In this document: positions 1 to 5,700 of the stretch, in pieces
Position numbering within the stretch: the first letter of the stretch is position 1
Layout of the letters: the number at the start of each line of letters is the position of its first letter
Notes under the pieces: generated by a model
Databases searched by the model: none
What the model saw: only the letters and a program-made list of their open reading frames with translations
What the model was told of the DNA's origin: nothing
Assembly (NCBI GenBank): GCA_015493425.1
Contig: WGDG01000176.1
Location: forward strand, 1 to 9,066
Direction of reading: 5' to 3'
Length of the DNA: 9,066 nucleotides
Source: Sulfurovum sp.
Lineage (GTDB): Bacteria; Campylobacterota; Campylobacteria; Campylobacterales; Sulfurovaceae
Made by a program: the position numbers and the translations under genes

Positions 1-516
1 AAGCACATCAACCTTGTTCTTCTTGTTGCTGCCGTTTTCTATTTCAAAACCAAGTGCCATCGTTCCCTTGGTGTAGGGGAACCTGTTTCGAATACGGTTC
101 TCGAACGAATCGTCATCCTGTACCGACATCACGAAATTGTCGATGTCGGCAATCTTGATCGTACGGGCATGGCCTTCACTGTCGATGACCTTGAGGTATT
201 TCCCCTCCTCAATGGCAACGACACGTCCCTCTATATCGATACGTTTGAAGGAAATATGATAGTTGTATTTGGTATGAATCGATTCAATATCACTGTACTT
301 GATATGATTGATGCCTTCGGCATAATTAAGCTTGAACGCAAGCCTCTCGGGTTCAAGTCCCATCACCCGTCCGTGCAGTACCATACCGTGCACGACAATC
401 GTGTCACGAATCTCCTCCTGCTTTGAAGGAGTGTCAATCTTTCCGCCTCCGAATAGTGCCATTGTCATCATGGCATAGACCGTAACACACCACAACAACT
501 TAATATTTTTGATCAT
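1..516 (-). CDS. DUF481/YdiY-like outer-membrane protein, N-terminal part (runs off window)
   Basis: This reading frame has no stop from the ATG at 516 to the window edge, giving 172 residues with the C-terminus missing. Residues 1-22 look like a signal peptide (Lys near the N-terminus, then a hydrophobic stretch). Residues about 38-80 and 88-130 look like two copies of a small beta-rich module: each has a hydrophobic strand, a G-R-V turn (GRVMGLE and GRVVAIE) and an acidic-aromatic end (YSDIESI and IADIDNF). From about 150 the sequence G-T-M-A-L-G-F-E-I-E-N-G-S-N resembles the first strand of the DUF481 beta-barrel, which usually has a serine-glycine-asparagine motif. DUF481 proteins are putative outer-membrane barrels of unknown function. 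The start is supported by GAGG at 523-526, six bases upstream. The start overlaps the 3' end of the upstream gene by 17 bases, which suggests translational coupling. The family is inferred from pattern only; the exported nature is firmer. Confidence 0.6.
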   Translation of the reverse strand, partial: MIKNIKLLWCVTVYAMMTMALFGGGKIDTPSKQEEIRDTIVVHGMVLHGRVMGLEPERLAFKLNYAEGINHIKYSDIESIHTKYNYHISFKRIDIEGRVVAIEEGKYLKVIDSEGHARTIKIADIDNFVMSVQDDDSFENRIRNRFPYTKGTMALGFEIENGSNKKNKVDVL

Positions 517-905
517 TACATACCTCACAATTCTCTTCTAATCTCCCAATCGTAATCGTTTGATACGCAAATTTCAAACCATTGCGTTCAAATATCTCCA
601 TAATCCAGCACATTACATCTTCCCGAGTAAGACAATCTTTCTGTTGCACTCGTTTATATTGCCGTAAAGCAGTTCTTAATTCATCAAAGTACAATGAAAA
701 ATATTTGAATAGAGTCTATGCACACCTCAATCTCAATCACTCTTTTCATCGATTTATCACTAATATTGTCCTCTCTGCTCTCATAGATCAGCTGCATCTG
801 TTTTTCGATCCACGGGTGGTATTCACTTGCCTGCAGCACAGCGGTACCGGAGGCAAACAGTGACAAAACATAAATGACAATAAGGGATTTGCGTACAAAA
901 TTCAT
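500..905 (-). pseudogene. Exported protein of unknown function, split by a one-base frameshift
   Basis: The first part (905-684) encodes a signal peptide, residues 1-26 with likely cleavage after LQA, and then a charged mature start. Its frame ends at a TGA soon after an A5 run at 697-701 (T5 on the coding strand). The next frame is open from there to a TAA at 500-502. Removing one base of the run joins the halves into one protein of about 134 residues, reading IDSIQIF-SLYFDELR across the joint. The second half has no ribosome binding site; its only nearby initiator is a TTG at 694. The mature part has cysteines in its C-terminal half and no motif I recognise. The gene overlaps the start of the DUF481-like gene by 17 bases, so both probably form one transcript. 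The break may be a true mutation, a phase-variable tract or a homopolymer sequencing error; I cannot tell which. Confidence 0.65.
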
Positions 906-911
906 TTGAAA

Positions 912-917
912 AGTATA
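912..917 (-). promoter_or_regulatory. -10 box TATACT, possible leaderless start
   Basis: A TATACT hexamer on the minus strand ends six bases before the ATG at 905. With usual spacing, transcription would start on the A of that ATG, giving a leaderless mRNA. No Shine-Dalgarno sequence is visible in front of this ATG, which agrees. No good -35 hexamer is seen, which is common in Campylobacterota. Confidence 0.4.
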
Positions 918-976
918 ACCAATTTCCCGTCCAAAGCGGGTTAAAGCTGCGCTAAGGCATTCTCCAATAGCCTTGG

Positions 977-987
977 GCTATAATAGC
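977..987 (+). promoter_or_regulatory. moeA promoter, -10 TATAAT inside a palindrome
   Basis: TATAAT at 979-984 lies inside the perfect inverted repeat GCTAT-A-ATAGC. The predicted transcription start is near 991, leaving a leader of about 36 bases with an AGGAG ribosome binding site at 1016-1020, six bases before the GTG start of moeA. The same 11-base sequence forms the -10 region of the gene at 3008. Confidence 0.65.
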
Positions 988-1026
988 GCAAATGCCAAAC
1001 CCTCACCTTGACGCCAGGAGCTACAC

Positions 1027-2268
1027 GTGACCAGACTCGATACGCTATCGCTTGAAGATGCTTATGAAAAAGCAGTAACCCATGCAACCGCTAAAACCGA
1101 AAGTGAAATCATCACTGTTACCGAAGCACTCGGGCGCATTGTCGCCAAAGAAGTCACTGCAACCAAAAACCTTCCCTCTTTTGACAACTCGGCCATGGAC
1201 GGCTTTGCCTTCAACGCTGCCGATGCAGGAAAGCACTTAAGCGTACAGCGTACCATCTTCGCAGGGGAAGTGCCGGAAGCTTCCCTGTCCGAAGGGGAGT
1301 GCTACCGCATCATGACCGGTGCACAGCTGCCGTCCGATGTCGATACGGTCGCCCCTATCGAACACTGCAGCGATGTTGCCGAAGATGCCGTCACGCTGCC
1401 TGCGGATATCAAGCCTGGCAGCAACTTCAGAAAAAAGGGTGAAGAGCTCTCTGCCGGAGATATACTCTTCCAAACTGGTCACCTGCTTCGTGCAGCCGAC
1501 ATCGCCCTGCTCTCTGCACAGGGAATCATGGCTGTCGAAGTCTTCCGTCGTCCAAACATTGCCATTGTCTCTACCGGCAATGAAATCAAGGAGCCGTGGG
1601 AGCGTGCGAATGAAGACGAAATATACAATGCCAACGCCTTTGGCATCTCGGCACTGCTCAAATCGTTTGGGTTCACCCCTACCTATGTCGGTGCGATTCC
1701 TGACAGTCTGGAAGCAAGTACCAGTTTCATTGCTACACTGAAACGCTACGATGCGGTCATTACCACCGGCGGCATCAGTATGGGAGATGCCGACTTTCTC
1801 TATGATGCCTTTCTTGCCAATGGGCTTGAGCCACTCTTTCACGGGATCAGCCTCAAACCGGGACGTCCAACGATGATGGGTACCATGGGTAGCACATTTG
1901 TCATGGCAATGCCGGGAAATCCCCTGACTACCATGCTGACCGTACATGCACTAAGCATTCCTGTACTCTATAAAATCGCCGGTGCGCAAACAGTTCACCA
2001 CACTTTCACTTATGCCGAGTTTTCCCATGACCTCAAACTCAAACCCGGACGGACTAACATCGTCCTCGGAAGCGTCGAAAACGGTGTCTTCATCCCCACA
2101 CGCAACAACAAAATCGGATCAGGAATGCTCACCCCCATGAGCGAAAGCAATGCCGTTGCCTATTTTGGAGAGGAGATCGGCAGCGTTGAGAGAGAAGACC
2201 TCATCAAAGTGGTTCTCTTCGAAGATACCACGCGCGCAGCGGAAAACCGTACACTCAATCGGCGGTAG
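1027..2268 (+). CDS. moeA: Molybdopterin molybdenumtransferase MoeA
   Basis: MoeA inserts molybdate into adenylylated molybdopterin in the cytoplasm, the last common step of molybdenum cofactor synthesis. The 413 residues match the usual bacterial length (about 400-411). Diagnostic segments are in order: PSFDNSAMDGFA at 50-61, IMTGAQLP at 95-102, VSTGNEI at 181-187, TTGGISMGDADF at 246-257 with the catalytic-type aspartate near 256, LKPGRPTMMG at 276-285 and MPGNPLTTM at 295-303. The C-terminal part (about 325-400) fits the MoeA domain IV beta structure. The GTG start is chosen because AGGAG lies six bases upstream and the N-terminus fits the family. The gene stands alone, with its own promoter and no other Mo-cofactor gene in view. 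It would serve molybdo- or tungsto-enzymes such as formate dehydrogenase or periplasmic nitrate reductase, none of which is in this window. The last 14 bases overlap the convergent PAP2 gene. Confidence 0.97.
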   Translation: MTRLDTLSLEDAYEKAVTHATAKTESEIITVTEALGRIVAKEVTATKNLPSFDNSAMDGFAFNAADAGKHLSVQRTIFAGEVPEASLSEGECYRIMTGAQLPSDVDTVAPIEHCSDVAEDAVTLPADIKPGSNFRKKGEELSAGDILFQTGHLLRAADIALLSAQGIMAVEVFRRPNIAIVSTGNEIKEPWERANEDEIYNANAFGISALLKSFGFTPTYVGAIPDSLEASTSFIATLKRYDAVITTGGISMGDADFLYDAFLANGLEPLFHGISLKPGRPTMMGTMGSTFVMAMPGNPLTTMLTVHALSIPVLYKIAGAQTVHHTFTYAEFSHDLKLKPGRTNIVLGSVENGVFIPTRNNKIGSGMLTPMSESNAVAYFGEEIGSVEREDLIKVVLFEDTTRAAENRTLNRR

Positions 2269-2893
2269 CTTTTTCTTCGTTTTTTTGTGGCCATAGCAGC
2301 CTTACCATCGTCACCCAGAAAAGCCCCAGCCCAAAACCGCCGACAACATCGGTGAACCAGTGCACCCCCAAATAGAGCCGGCTCCAGCCGATCAGCACTG
2401 CCCATCCCAATGCCAAACAGCACAGCAGACCCCGTAAACGTTTCGAGCCGGTCTTCTCCCATAACACAAAATAGAGTGCAAAGGCCATAGCCGTCGCCAT
2501 GGTCGTATGTCCGGAAGGAAACGAGTAGCCGCCTGCCTCAAGTACAGAAGCTTCGGGGCGCATGCGTCCTACTGTCAGCTTTACGGCAATAAAAAGCACC
2601 GTTGCTCCCAGCGTCGCTGTCAAAAAATAGGCAATATCACTATACCATCGCTTCCAGGCAAAGAGCCCCACAACCGGCAGGGAGAACAGCAATGCCCCTG
2701 CAAAACTGTTCATATCGGTGAGTGCCTTCACAAAAGGCACCATGGTATCCATCCGCCACTGTACCATTATTCCGTGTACCCAGCCATCCACTTCGGGGGC
2801 ATGGTCTGTGGTCCATACCAGCAGCAGCATTGCAACAAAAAGCGCCAAAGCAAATATCATCACGGCAAAAAAGGTATAACGGTGTTTTGACAC
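2255..2893 (-). CDS. PAP2-family membrane phosphatase
   Basis: This is an integral membrane acid phosphatase of the PAP2 superfamily, likely acting on a lipid phosphate or lipid pyrophosphate such as phosphatidate or undecaprenyl pyrophosphate; the substrate cannot be read from sequence. The three family signatures are complete: K105-x6-R112-P113, P126-S-G-H129, and S171-R172-x5-H178-x3-D182. H129, H178 and D182 are the expected catalytic residues. About five to six membrane segments are visible (near 8-27, 64-80, 88-106, 131-146, 154-170 and 183-200). The length of 212 residues is typical. The start is a GTG, chosen because GGGAG lies seven bases upstream. The C-terminal tail is short, charged and cytoplasmic-looking. 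The gene converges on moeA with a 14-base overlap, and no clear terminator separates them. Confidence 0.92.
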   Translation of the reverse strand: MSKHRYTFFAVMIFALALFVAMLLLVWTTDHAPEVDGWVHGIMVQWRMDTMVPFVKALTDMNSFAGALLFSLPVVGLFAWKRWYSDIAYFLTATLGATVLFIAVKLTVGRMRPEASVLEAGGYSFPSGHTTMATAMAFALYFVLWEKTGSKRLRGLLCCLALGWAVLIGWSRLYLGVHWFTDVVGGFGLGLFWVTMVRLLWPQKNEEKATAD

Positions 2894-2969
2894 AAAAAGA
2901 CTCCCATGCTTTTTTGCTATGGTAACGTATTTTCTGCTTCATAACGCTTTTGCATCTTTGAAGCTCATC

Positions 2970-2982
2970 AGCTATAATAGCT
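2970..2982 (+). promoter_or_regulatory. Promoter of the small secreted protein, palindromic -10
   Basis: TATAAT at 2973-2978 sits in the perfect inverted repeat AGCTAT-A-ATAGCT. Predicted transcription starts near 2985, followed by AAAGGA at 2996-3001 and the ATG at 3008. Because the element is symmetric, its complement could also act towards the PAP2 gene, but the minus-strand hexamer TATTAT is weaker. Confidence 0.6.
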
Positions 2983-3007
2983 TTACAGAAATAACAAAGG
3001 AATACCT

Positions 3008-3337
3008 ATGAAATCCGTTTTAGTACTTACTCTCCTCTCTATCGGCCTATTTGCCGGTGACATTGCGATGCCAAAGTTTCAAAAATACTACATTAGTGGT
3101 ATTGAATTTGATACCCAGACATACTGCGCTGACTTCGCCAATGTCATTAAAGTACAGCAAAAGAAGATCAAGAGCCTTGAGACACAGGTGGCGCAACTTC
3201 ACACACAGCTGCAAGCCCAGATGAAACGTAACGCAGCACAAAAGAAACTGTCAGAGTCAACCGCTCCTTCAGAAAACACGTATTCAACAAGACCTACCGG
3301 TAAAAGTAAAATCATCATCTCCGACAAACCGATATAA
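3008..3337 (+). CDS. Small secreted coiled-coil protein, function unknown
   Basis: I do not recognise a family for this 109-residue protein. Residues 1-16 form a clear signal peptide (MKS, then a Leu/Val-rich core, with likely cleavage after LFA). The mature part has one cysteine (C40). Residues about 46-82 are a strong candidate coiled coil, rich in Lys, Gln and Leu with heptad-like spacing. The tail (83-109) is Ser/Thr-rich and probably disordered, ending in a short hydrophobic-basic stretch. It probably acts in the periplasm, perhaps as an oligomer. The start is supported by AAAGGA six bases upstream and a TATAAT promoter. It is a single gene, facing away from the PAP2 gene and towards the peroxidase gene. 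The single cysteine rules out an internal disulfide but allows a dimer. Confidence 0.8.
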   Translation: MKSVLVLTLLSIGLFAGDIAMPKFQKYYISGIEFDTQTYCADFANVIKVQQKKIKSLETQVAQLHTQLQAQMKRNAAQKKLSESTAPSENTYSTRPTGKSKIIISDKPI

Positions 3338-3404
3338 AAAGAATGATTCCCCGGCGGGGAGAAGCGAAAACATAAAGGAAGTAAAAACAAGGAAAGGGAA
3401 TGTT

Positions 3405-3545
3405 ATGAAAAGGCGCTTCTACCGCCGCAGGTGACGTCAAGAGAAAAACAAGGAAGTTTACAAAACCCGGCTCAGGATATATCCAAAACCAAAGATGGAA
3501 ACAAAAACTCTTAACATCGCTGAAAGAGTCGAAACCCTTTCTTAA
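3405..3545 (+). pseudogene. Possible small basic protein interrupted by TGA at codon 10
   Basis: An ATG at 3405 follows a good ribosome binding site (AAGGAAAGGG at 3389-3398) and reads MKRRFYRRR, then TGA at 3432-3434. The same frame stays open afterwards to a TAA at 3543-3545, giving 46 codons in all. The second part is lysine- and arginine-rich at first and ends in a more ordinary sequence, METKTLNIAERVETLS. A single change from CGA to TGA would explain the break. Alternatively the nine-residue peptide is the whole product, or the frame is chance in A-rich DNA; the number of codons is too small to exclude chance. There is no clear hairpin right after the TGA, so selenocysteine is unlikely. 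Confidence 0.2.
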
Positions 3546-3548
3546 GAG
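3503..3548 (-). terminator. Candidate minus-strand hairpin with T5 tract
   Basis: On the minus strand CTCTTAA (3548-3542) pairs with TTAAGAG (3514-3508), with an inner GAAAGGG/CTCTTTC pairing around a TTTCGA loop. TTTTT follows at 3507-3503. This is a plausible second terminator for the peroxidase transcript, or the 3' end of a small RNA. The outer and inner stems are separated by an asymmetric bulge. Confidence 0.35.
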
Positions 3549-3576
3549 CAGTATAACCCCTGAAGGCTAATCGTTG

Positions 3577-3597
3577 AAAAACGGTTGGTTAACCAAC
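3577..3597 (-). terminator. Candidate terminator of the cytochrome c peroxidase gene
   Basis: The perfect palindrome GTTGGTTAACCAAC at 3584-3597 is followed on the minus strand by CG and TTTTT (3581-3577), about 13 bases past the peroxidase stop codon. The overlapping dyad ACGGATA-A-TATCCGT (3596-3610) could form an alternative hairpin; read on the plus strand it is followed by T6 at 3613-3618, so it might end transcription from the left. Confidence 0.45.
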
Positions 3598-3609
3598 GGA
3601 TAATATCCG

Positions 3610-4683
3610 TCATTTTTTAACAATCTTTCCGTCAAGTGTTTTTAAAAAAGCCACTACATCAGCAATCTGCGTCTTGGTAAACTCCTGCCCAACCTGATAT
3701 TTCGACATAATGCGCACCGCCTCCTCAAGTTTTTTTACCATACCATTGTGAAAATAAGGTGCAGTCTTTGTAATATTTCGCAAAATAGGCACACGGAATT
3801 TCAATTCATTATTCTTTCCAAGAAAGCCTCCTTCGTTGACAAAAGGGAAAGGGCTCTCTTTCAGGCGAATATTGGGCTCAAAGATCAATCCCAGATAATC
3901 TGAGAAATATCGTCTTAACGGAAAATGCTGCATACTCTGCCCGCCTACACTCATACCGGTATGGCACCCGGCACATCCTTTGGTCACGAAGAGTGTCATC
4001 CCCCGTTTCGCCGCAGCAGAGATGGCATGGTCATCCCCCTCAAGGAAACGGTCATACGCACCGCGTGTCAGCAGCGTACGCTCATATGCACCAATGGCTT
4101 TTCGAACATTCTCAAACGTCACATTCCCTTCTCCAAACACTGTTTCAAACTGATGTCGTACCTCAGGATCGGCATTGAGTCTTGCCTCCACCTCTTGGGG
4201 AGTCATATTCATCTCAAAGGGTGCCTGCACTGGACCGCCTGCCTGCTCCTCCACATCTTTGGCACGCCCGTCCCAAAACTGGGCTTTGGCAAGGGCGGCG
4301 TTGAGTACCGTAGGGGAGTTGAGATGTTTCGGGTTGGCTCTTCCGTGGTAGCCTATGGCTGTAGGCCGGTTGTCGTCGCCGCCCTCTTGCAACAGATGGC
4401 ATGTTGCACAGCTAATGGTCTTATCACGGGAAAGCCTGGTATCAAAATAGAGCTGCTGTCCCAGTGCAATTTTTGCTTCACTGGGAGGATTTTCCGGATT
4501 GTAGGTAGCCTTCAATACTCCATGATAGGTTTTTGGTATGGGTACAAGGTTGTGGGAAGCGGCAGCCTGACGTAACTGTGCATCTGTGGGCACAATCTCT
4601 TTTTTGGGCAGCAGCATCGGCAACGATAACAACAGTACAATAACAAACAAGGTGATCGTTACAGGATGCAATAGTTTTTTCAC
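3610..4683 (-). CDS. Di-haem cytochrome c peroxidase (CcpA/MauG family)
   Basis: It reduces hydrogen peroxide to water in the periplasm with electrons from small c-type cytochromes. Two haem c motifs are present: CATCH (C92, C95, H96) and CAGCH (C237, C240, H241). Family segments FWDGR at 136-140, APFEMNMTP at 154-162 and APYFHNG at 308-314 are conserved. The N-terminus has one hydrophobic segment (about 8-26) and then a Pro-Lys boundary with no good cleavage site, so the protein may stay anchored to the inner membrane. The 357 residues match the family. The region 251-296, between the second haem and the VPILRN segment, departs from classical peroxidases, so the axial methionine cannot be assigned and a MauG-like relative is possible. 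The GTG start is supported by a strong AGGAGGT at 4689-4695. Direct repeats upstream and the adjacent regulator gene suggest AraC-type control. Confidence 0.93.
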   Translation of the reverse strand: MKKLLHPVTITLFVIVLLLSLPMLLPKKEIVPTDAQLRQAAASHNLVPIPKTYHGVLKATYNPENPPSEAKIALGQQLYFDTRLSRDKTISCATCHLLQEGGDDNRPTAIGYHGRANPKHLNSPTVLNAALAKAQFWDGRAKDVEEQAGGPVQAPFEMNMTPQEVEARLNADPEVRHQFETVFGEGNVTFENVRKAIGAYERTLLTRGAYDRFLEGDDHAISAAAKRGMTLFVTKGCAGCHTGMSVGGQSMQHFPLRRYFSDYLGLIFEPNIRLKESPFPFVNEGGFLGKNNELKFRVPILRNITKTAPYFHNGMVKKLEEAVRIMSKYQVGQEFTKTQIADVVAFLKTLDGKIVKK

Positions 4684-4714
4684 AATATACCTCCTCTTTA
4701 AACAAAGATATTTC

Positions 4715-4720
4715 AGTATA
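4715..4720 (-). promoter_or_regulatory. Promoter of the peroxidase gene, -10 TATACT
   Basis: TATACT reads on the minus strand from 4720 to 4715, giving a predicted transcription start near 4708. AGGAGGT (4695-4689) and the GTG at 4683 follow. No recognisable -35 box is seen; the -35 zone abuts the direct repeats at 4748-4784, as expected for an activator-dependent promoter. Confidence 0.5.
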
Positions 4721-4747
4721 TAGCAAACACATCATGCTATCAAGTGC

Positions 4748-4784
4748 TTTTTGGCACAAAAGGAATTTTTTTGAGCACAAAAAG
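4748..4784. promoter_or_regulatory. Tandem 21-bp-spaced direct repeats, probable AraC-family operator
   Basis: TTTTTGGCACAAAAG at 4748-4762 and TTTTTGAGCACAAAAAG at 4768-4784 share the core GCACAAAA at 4754-4761 and 4775-4782, exactly 21 bp apart. AraC-family proteins commonly bind direct repeats spaced by two helical turns. The proximal copy would lie at about -40 to -54 from the predicted start of the peroxidase gene. A small inverted repeat, GTGC-TTTTTG-GCAC at 4744-4757, overlaps the proximal copy and is a competing reading. Confidence 0.5.
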
Positions 4785-4792
4785 ATTTTTTA

Positions 4793-5689
4793 TTATTTCA
4801 AGGTTTTCGGGTACACACCATAGGTTTCAAAGAAACGTCTGGAAAAGTACCCCTGGTGCCGATACCCAACCCTGCTTGCAATCTCTCCAATGGTCATGGA
4901 CTCCTCTTTCAACAACAAACTCGCCTCCTCAAGACGCAGTTTCTCTACATATGTATGTATCGTCATTTTATAGACTTTTTTAAAAACCTTTTTGAGTTTT
5001 GAAGTATTGGTAGCACACCGGTGTGCCAGTTCCTGGAGTGTAGGAGGATGCACAAAATCCTGAAGCAGTATTGCCCTGGCTTTTTTCGCCAATGCCAGCT
5101 CATCCGTTTCTACGTCCTCGGTAATATCCAGCAGTGAAAACCGCTGTAGCATAAACTCTGTCACAAGATGCTCCGCATAGAGGCTCTTCATCTGCACTTT
5201 TTGGGAGACATGCAGCAGTTTGTCAACCAGATAAAGTGCAACGGCATCGATCGGGAATATGCCTATCTCCTCCAGCATACCGCCATACTGCATCTTCTCA
5301 TAAAGATAATCGATCGGCTCTTCTCTGTTGCCGCTTAGATAGCGTTTTAAAAAAAAGTCGGCAACAAACAGCAAAAACAGATCACACTGCTGAGAAGCAG
5401 CTGCACGCAGCACCATATCCTGCTGTGAAGAGGTGAACACCCCGATCTGACCCGCCTCTACCTTTTTGATCTCTCCGGAAGGCATATCCTCAAGCTGAAG
5501 TTCCCCTTGCTGCACCATCACGATCATAACCATTCTGTCCAAGTTGTTCAGTTCTAAAAACGGTATTTTACGCCTTACCTGCCCCTCAATAAAAACCACT
5601 CCATTGGAGATATCGATCCGCTGAAGTGAAGGTGTAAGGGCAGTCACCTTGTAGCGTGTTTGGGTAATATTGAAAAAGAAGCTTTCCAT
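4793..5689 (-). CDS. AraC-family transcriptional regulator
   Basis: This is a 298-residue DNA-binding regulator. The C-terminal AraC domain spans about 200-298. The first helix-turn-helix lies near 217-241 (TLQELAHRCATNTSKLKKVF), and the second near 265-287, followed by the hallmark end F-F-E-T-Y-G-V-Y-P. The N-terminal 190 residues are a sensor region without an obvious known ligand domain; a beta-rich segment at about 28-110 resembles the cupin-like part of PchR-type relatives, so the effector is unknown. It is the last gene of the PAS-SDR-regulator unit, starting 11 bases after the dehydrogenase stop, with only a weak GAG ribosome binding site. No terminator follows it, so read-through into the peroxidase gene is possible. 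The nearest likely target is the peroxidase promoter, where 21-bp direct repeats lie. Confidence 0.92.
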   Translation of the reverse strand: MESFFFNITQTRYKVTALTPSLQRIDISNGVVFIEGQVRRKIPFLELNNLDRMVMIVMVQQGELQLEDMPSGEIKKVEAGQIGVFTSSQQDMVLRAAASQQCDLFLLFVADFFLKRYLSGNREEPIDYLYEKMQYGGMLEEIGIFPIDAVALYLVDKLLHVSQKVQMKSLYAEHLVTEFMLQRFSLLDITEDVETDELALAKKARAILLQDFVHPPTLQELAHRCATNTSKLKKVFKKVYKMTIHTYVEKLRLEEASLLLKEESMTIGEIASRVGYRHQGYFSRRFFETYGVYPKTLK

Positions 5690-5700
5690 CTCAATTTCGC

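Larger units (their letters stand above)
3338..3609. other. Dyad-rich gap between convergent genes
   Basis: The plus strand is purine-rich. The gap holds a CCCC-GGC-GGGG hairpin at 3349-3359 without a T tract, the palindrome GGATATATCC at 3475-3484, an inverted repeat at 3508-3514/3542-3548, a perfect 14-bp palindrome at 3584-3597, and the inverted repeat ACGGATA-A-TATCCGT at 3596-3610. It also contains a possible interrupted small ORF. Some dyads are probably terminators for the two converging genes. No tRNA or known riboswitch is recognised. Confidence 0.6.

Noticed and set aside
1237..1947. Long minus-strand frame inside moeA (236 codons)
   Set aside because: It is antisense to a strongly recognised moeA, has no domain I recognise and a low-quality, His/Arg/Gly-rich composition; a shadow frame.
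2246..2276. ACCG/CGGT stem followed by T5 at the end of moeA as a terminator
   Set aside because: Only four base pairs with a 13-base loop, and the region is coding for the convergent PAP2 gene.
2885..2900. TTTTGACACAAAAAGA, close to the distal repeat at 4769-4785
   Set aside because: It lacks the G of the GCACAAAA core, is a single copy, and spans the start codon of the PAP2 gene; likely chance in AT-rich DNA.
3349..3359. CCCC-GGC-GGGG hairpin as terminator of the small secreted gene
   Set aside because: The stem is short and no T tract follows it on the plus strand.
3432..3434. TGA as a selenocysteine codon
   Set aside because: No stable hairpin follows at SECIS distance and the context is not a redox motif.
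3925..4575. Plus-strand frame inside the peroxidase gene (216 codons)
   Set aside because: Antisense of a gene with two CxxCH motifs and no recognisable family of its own.
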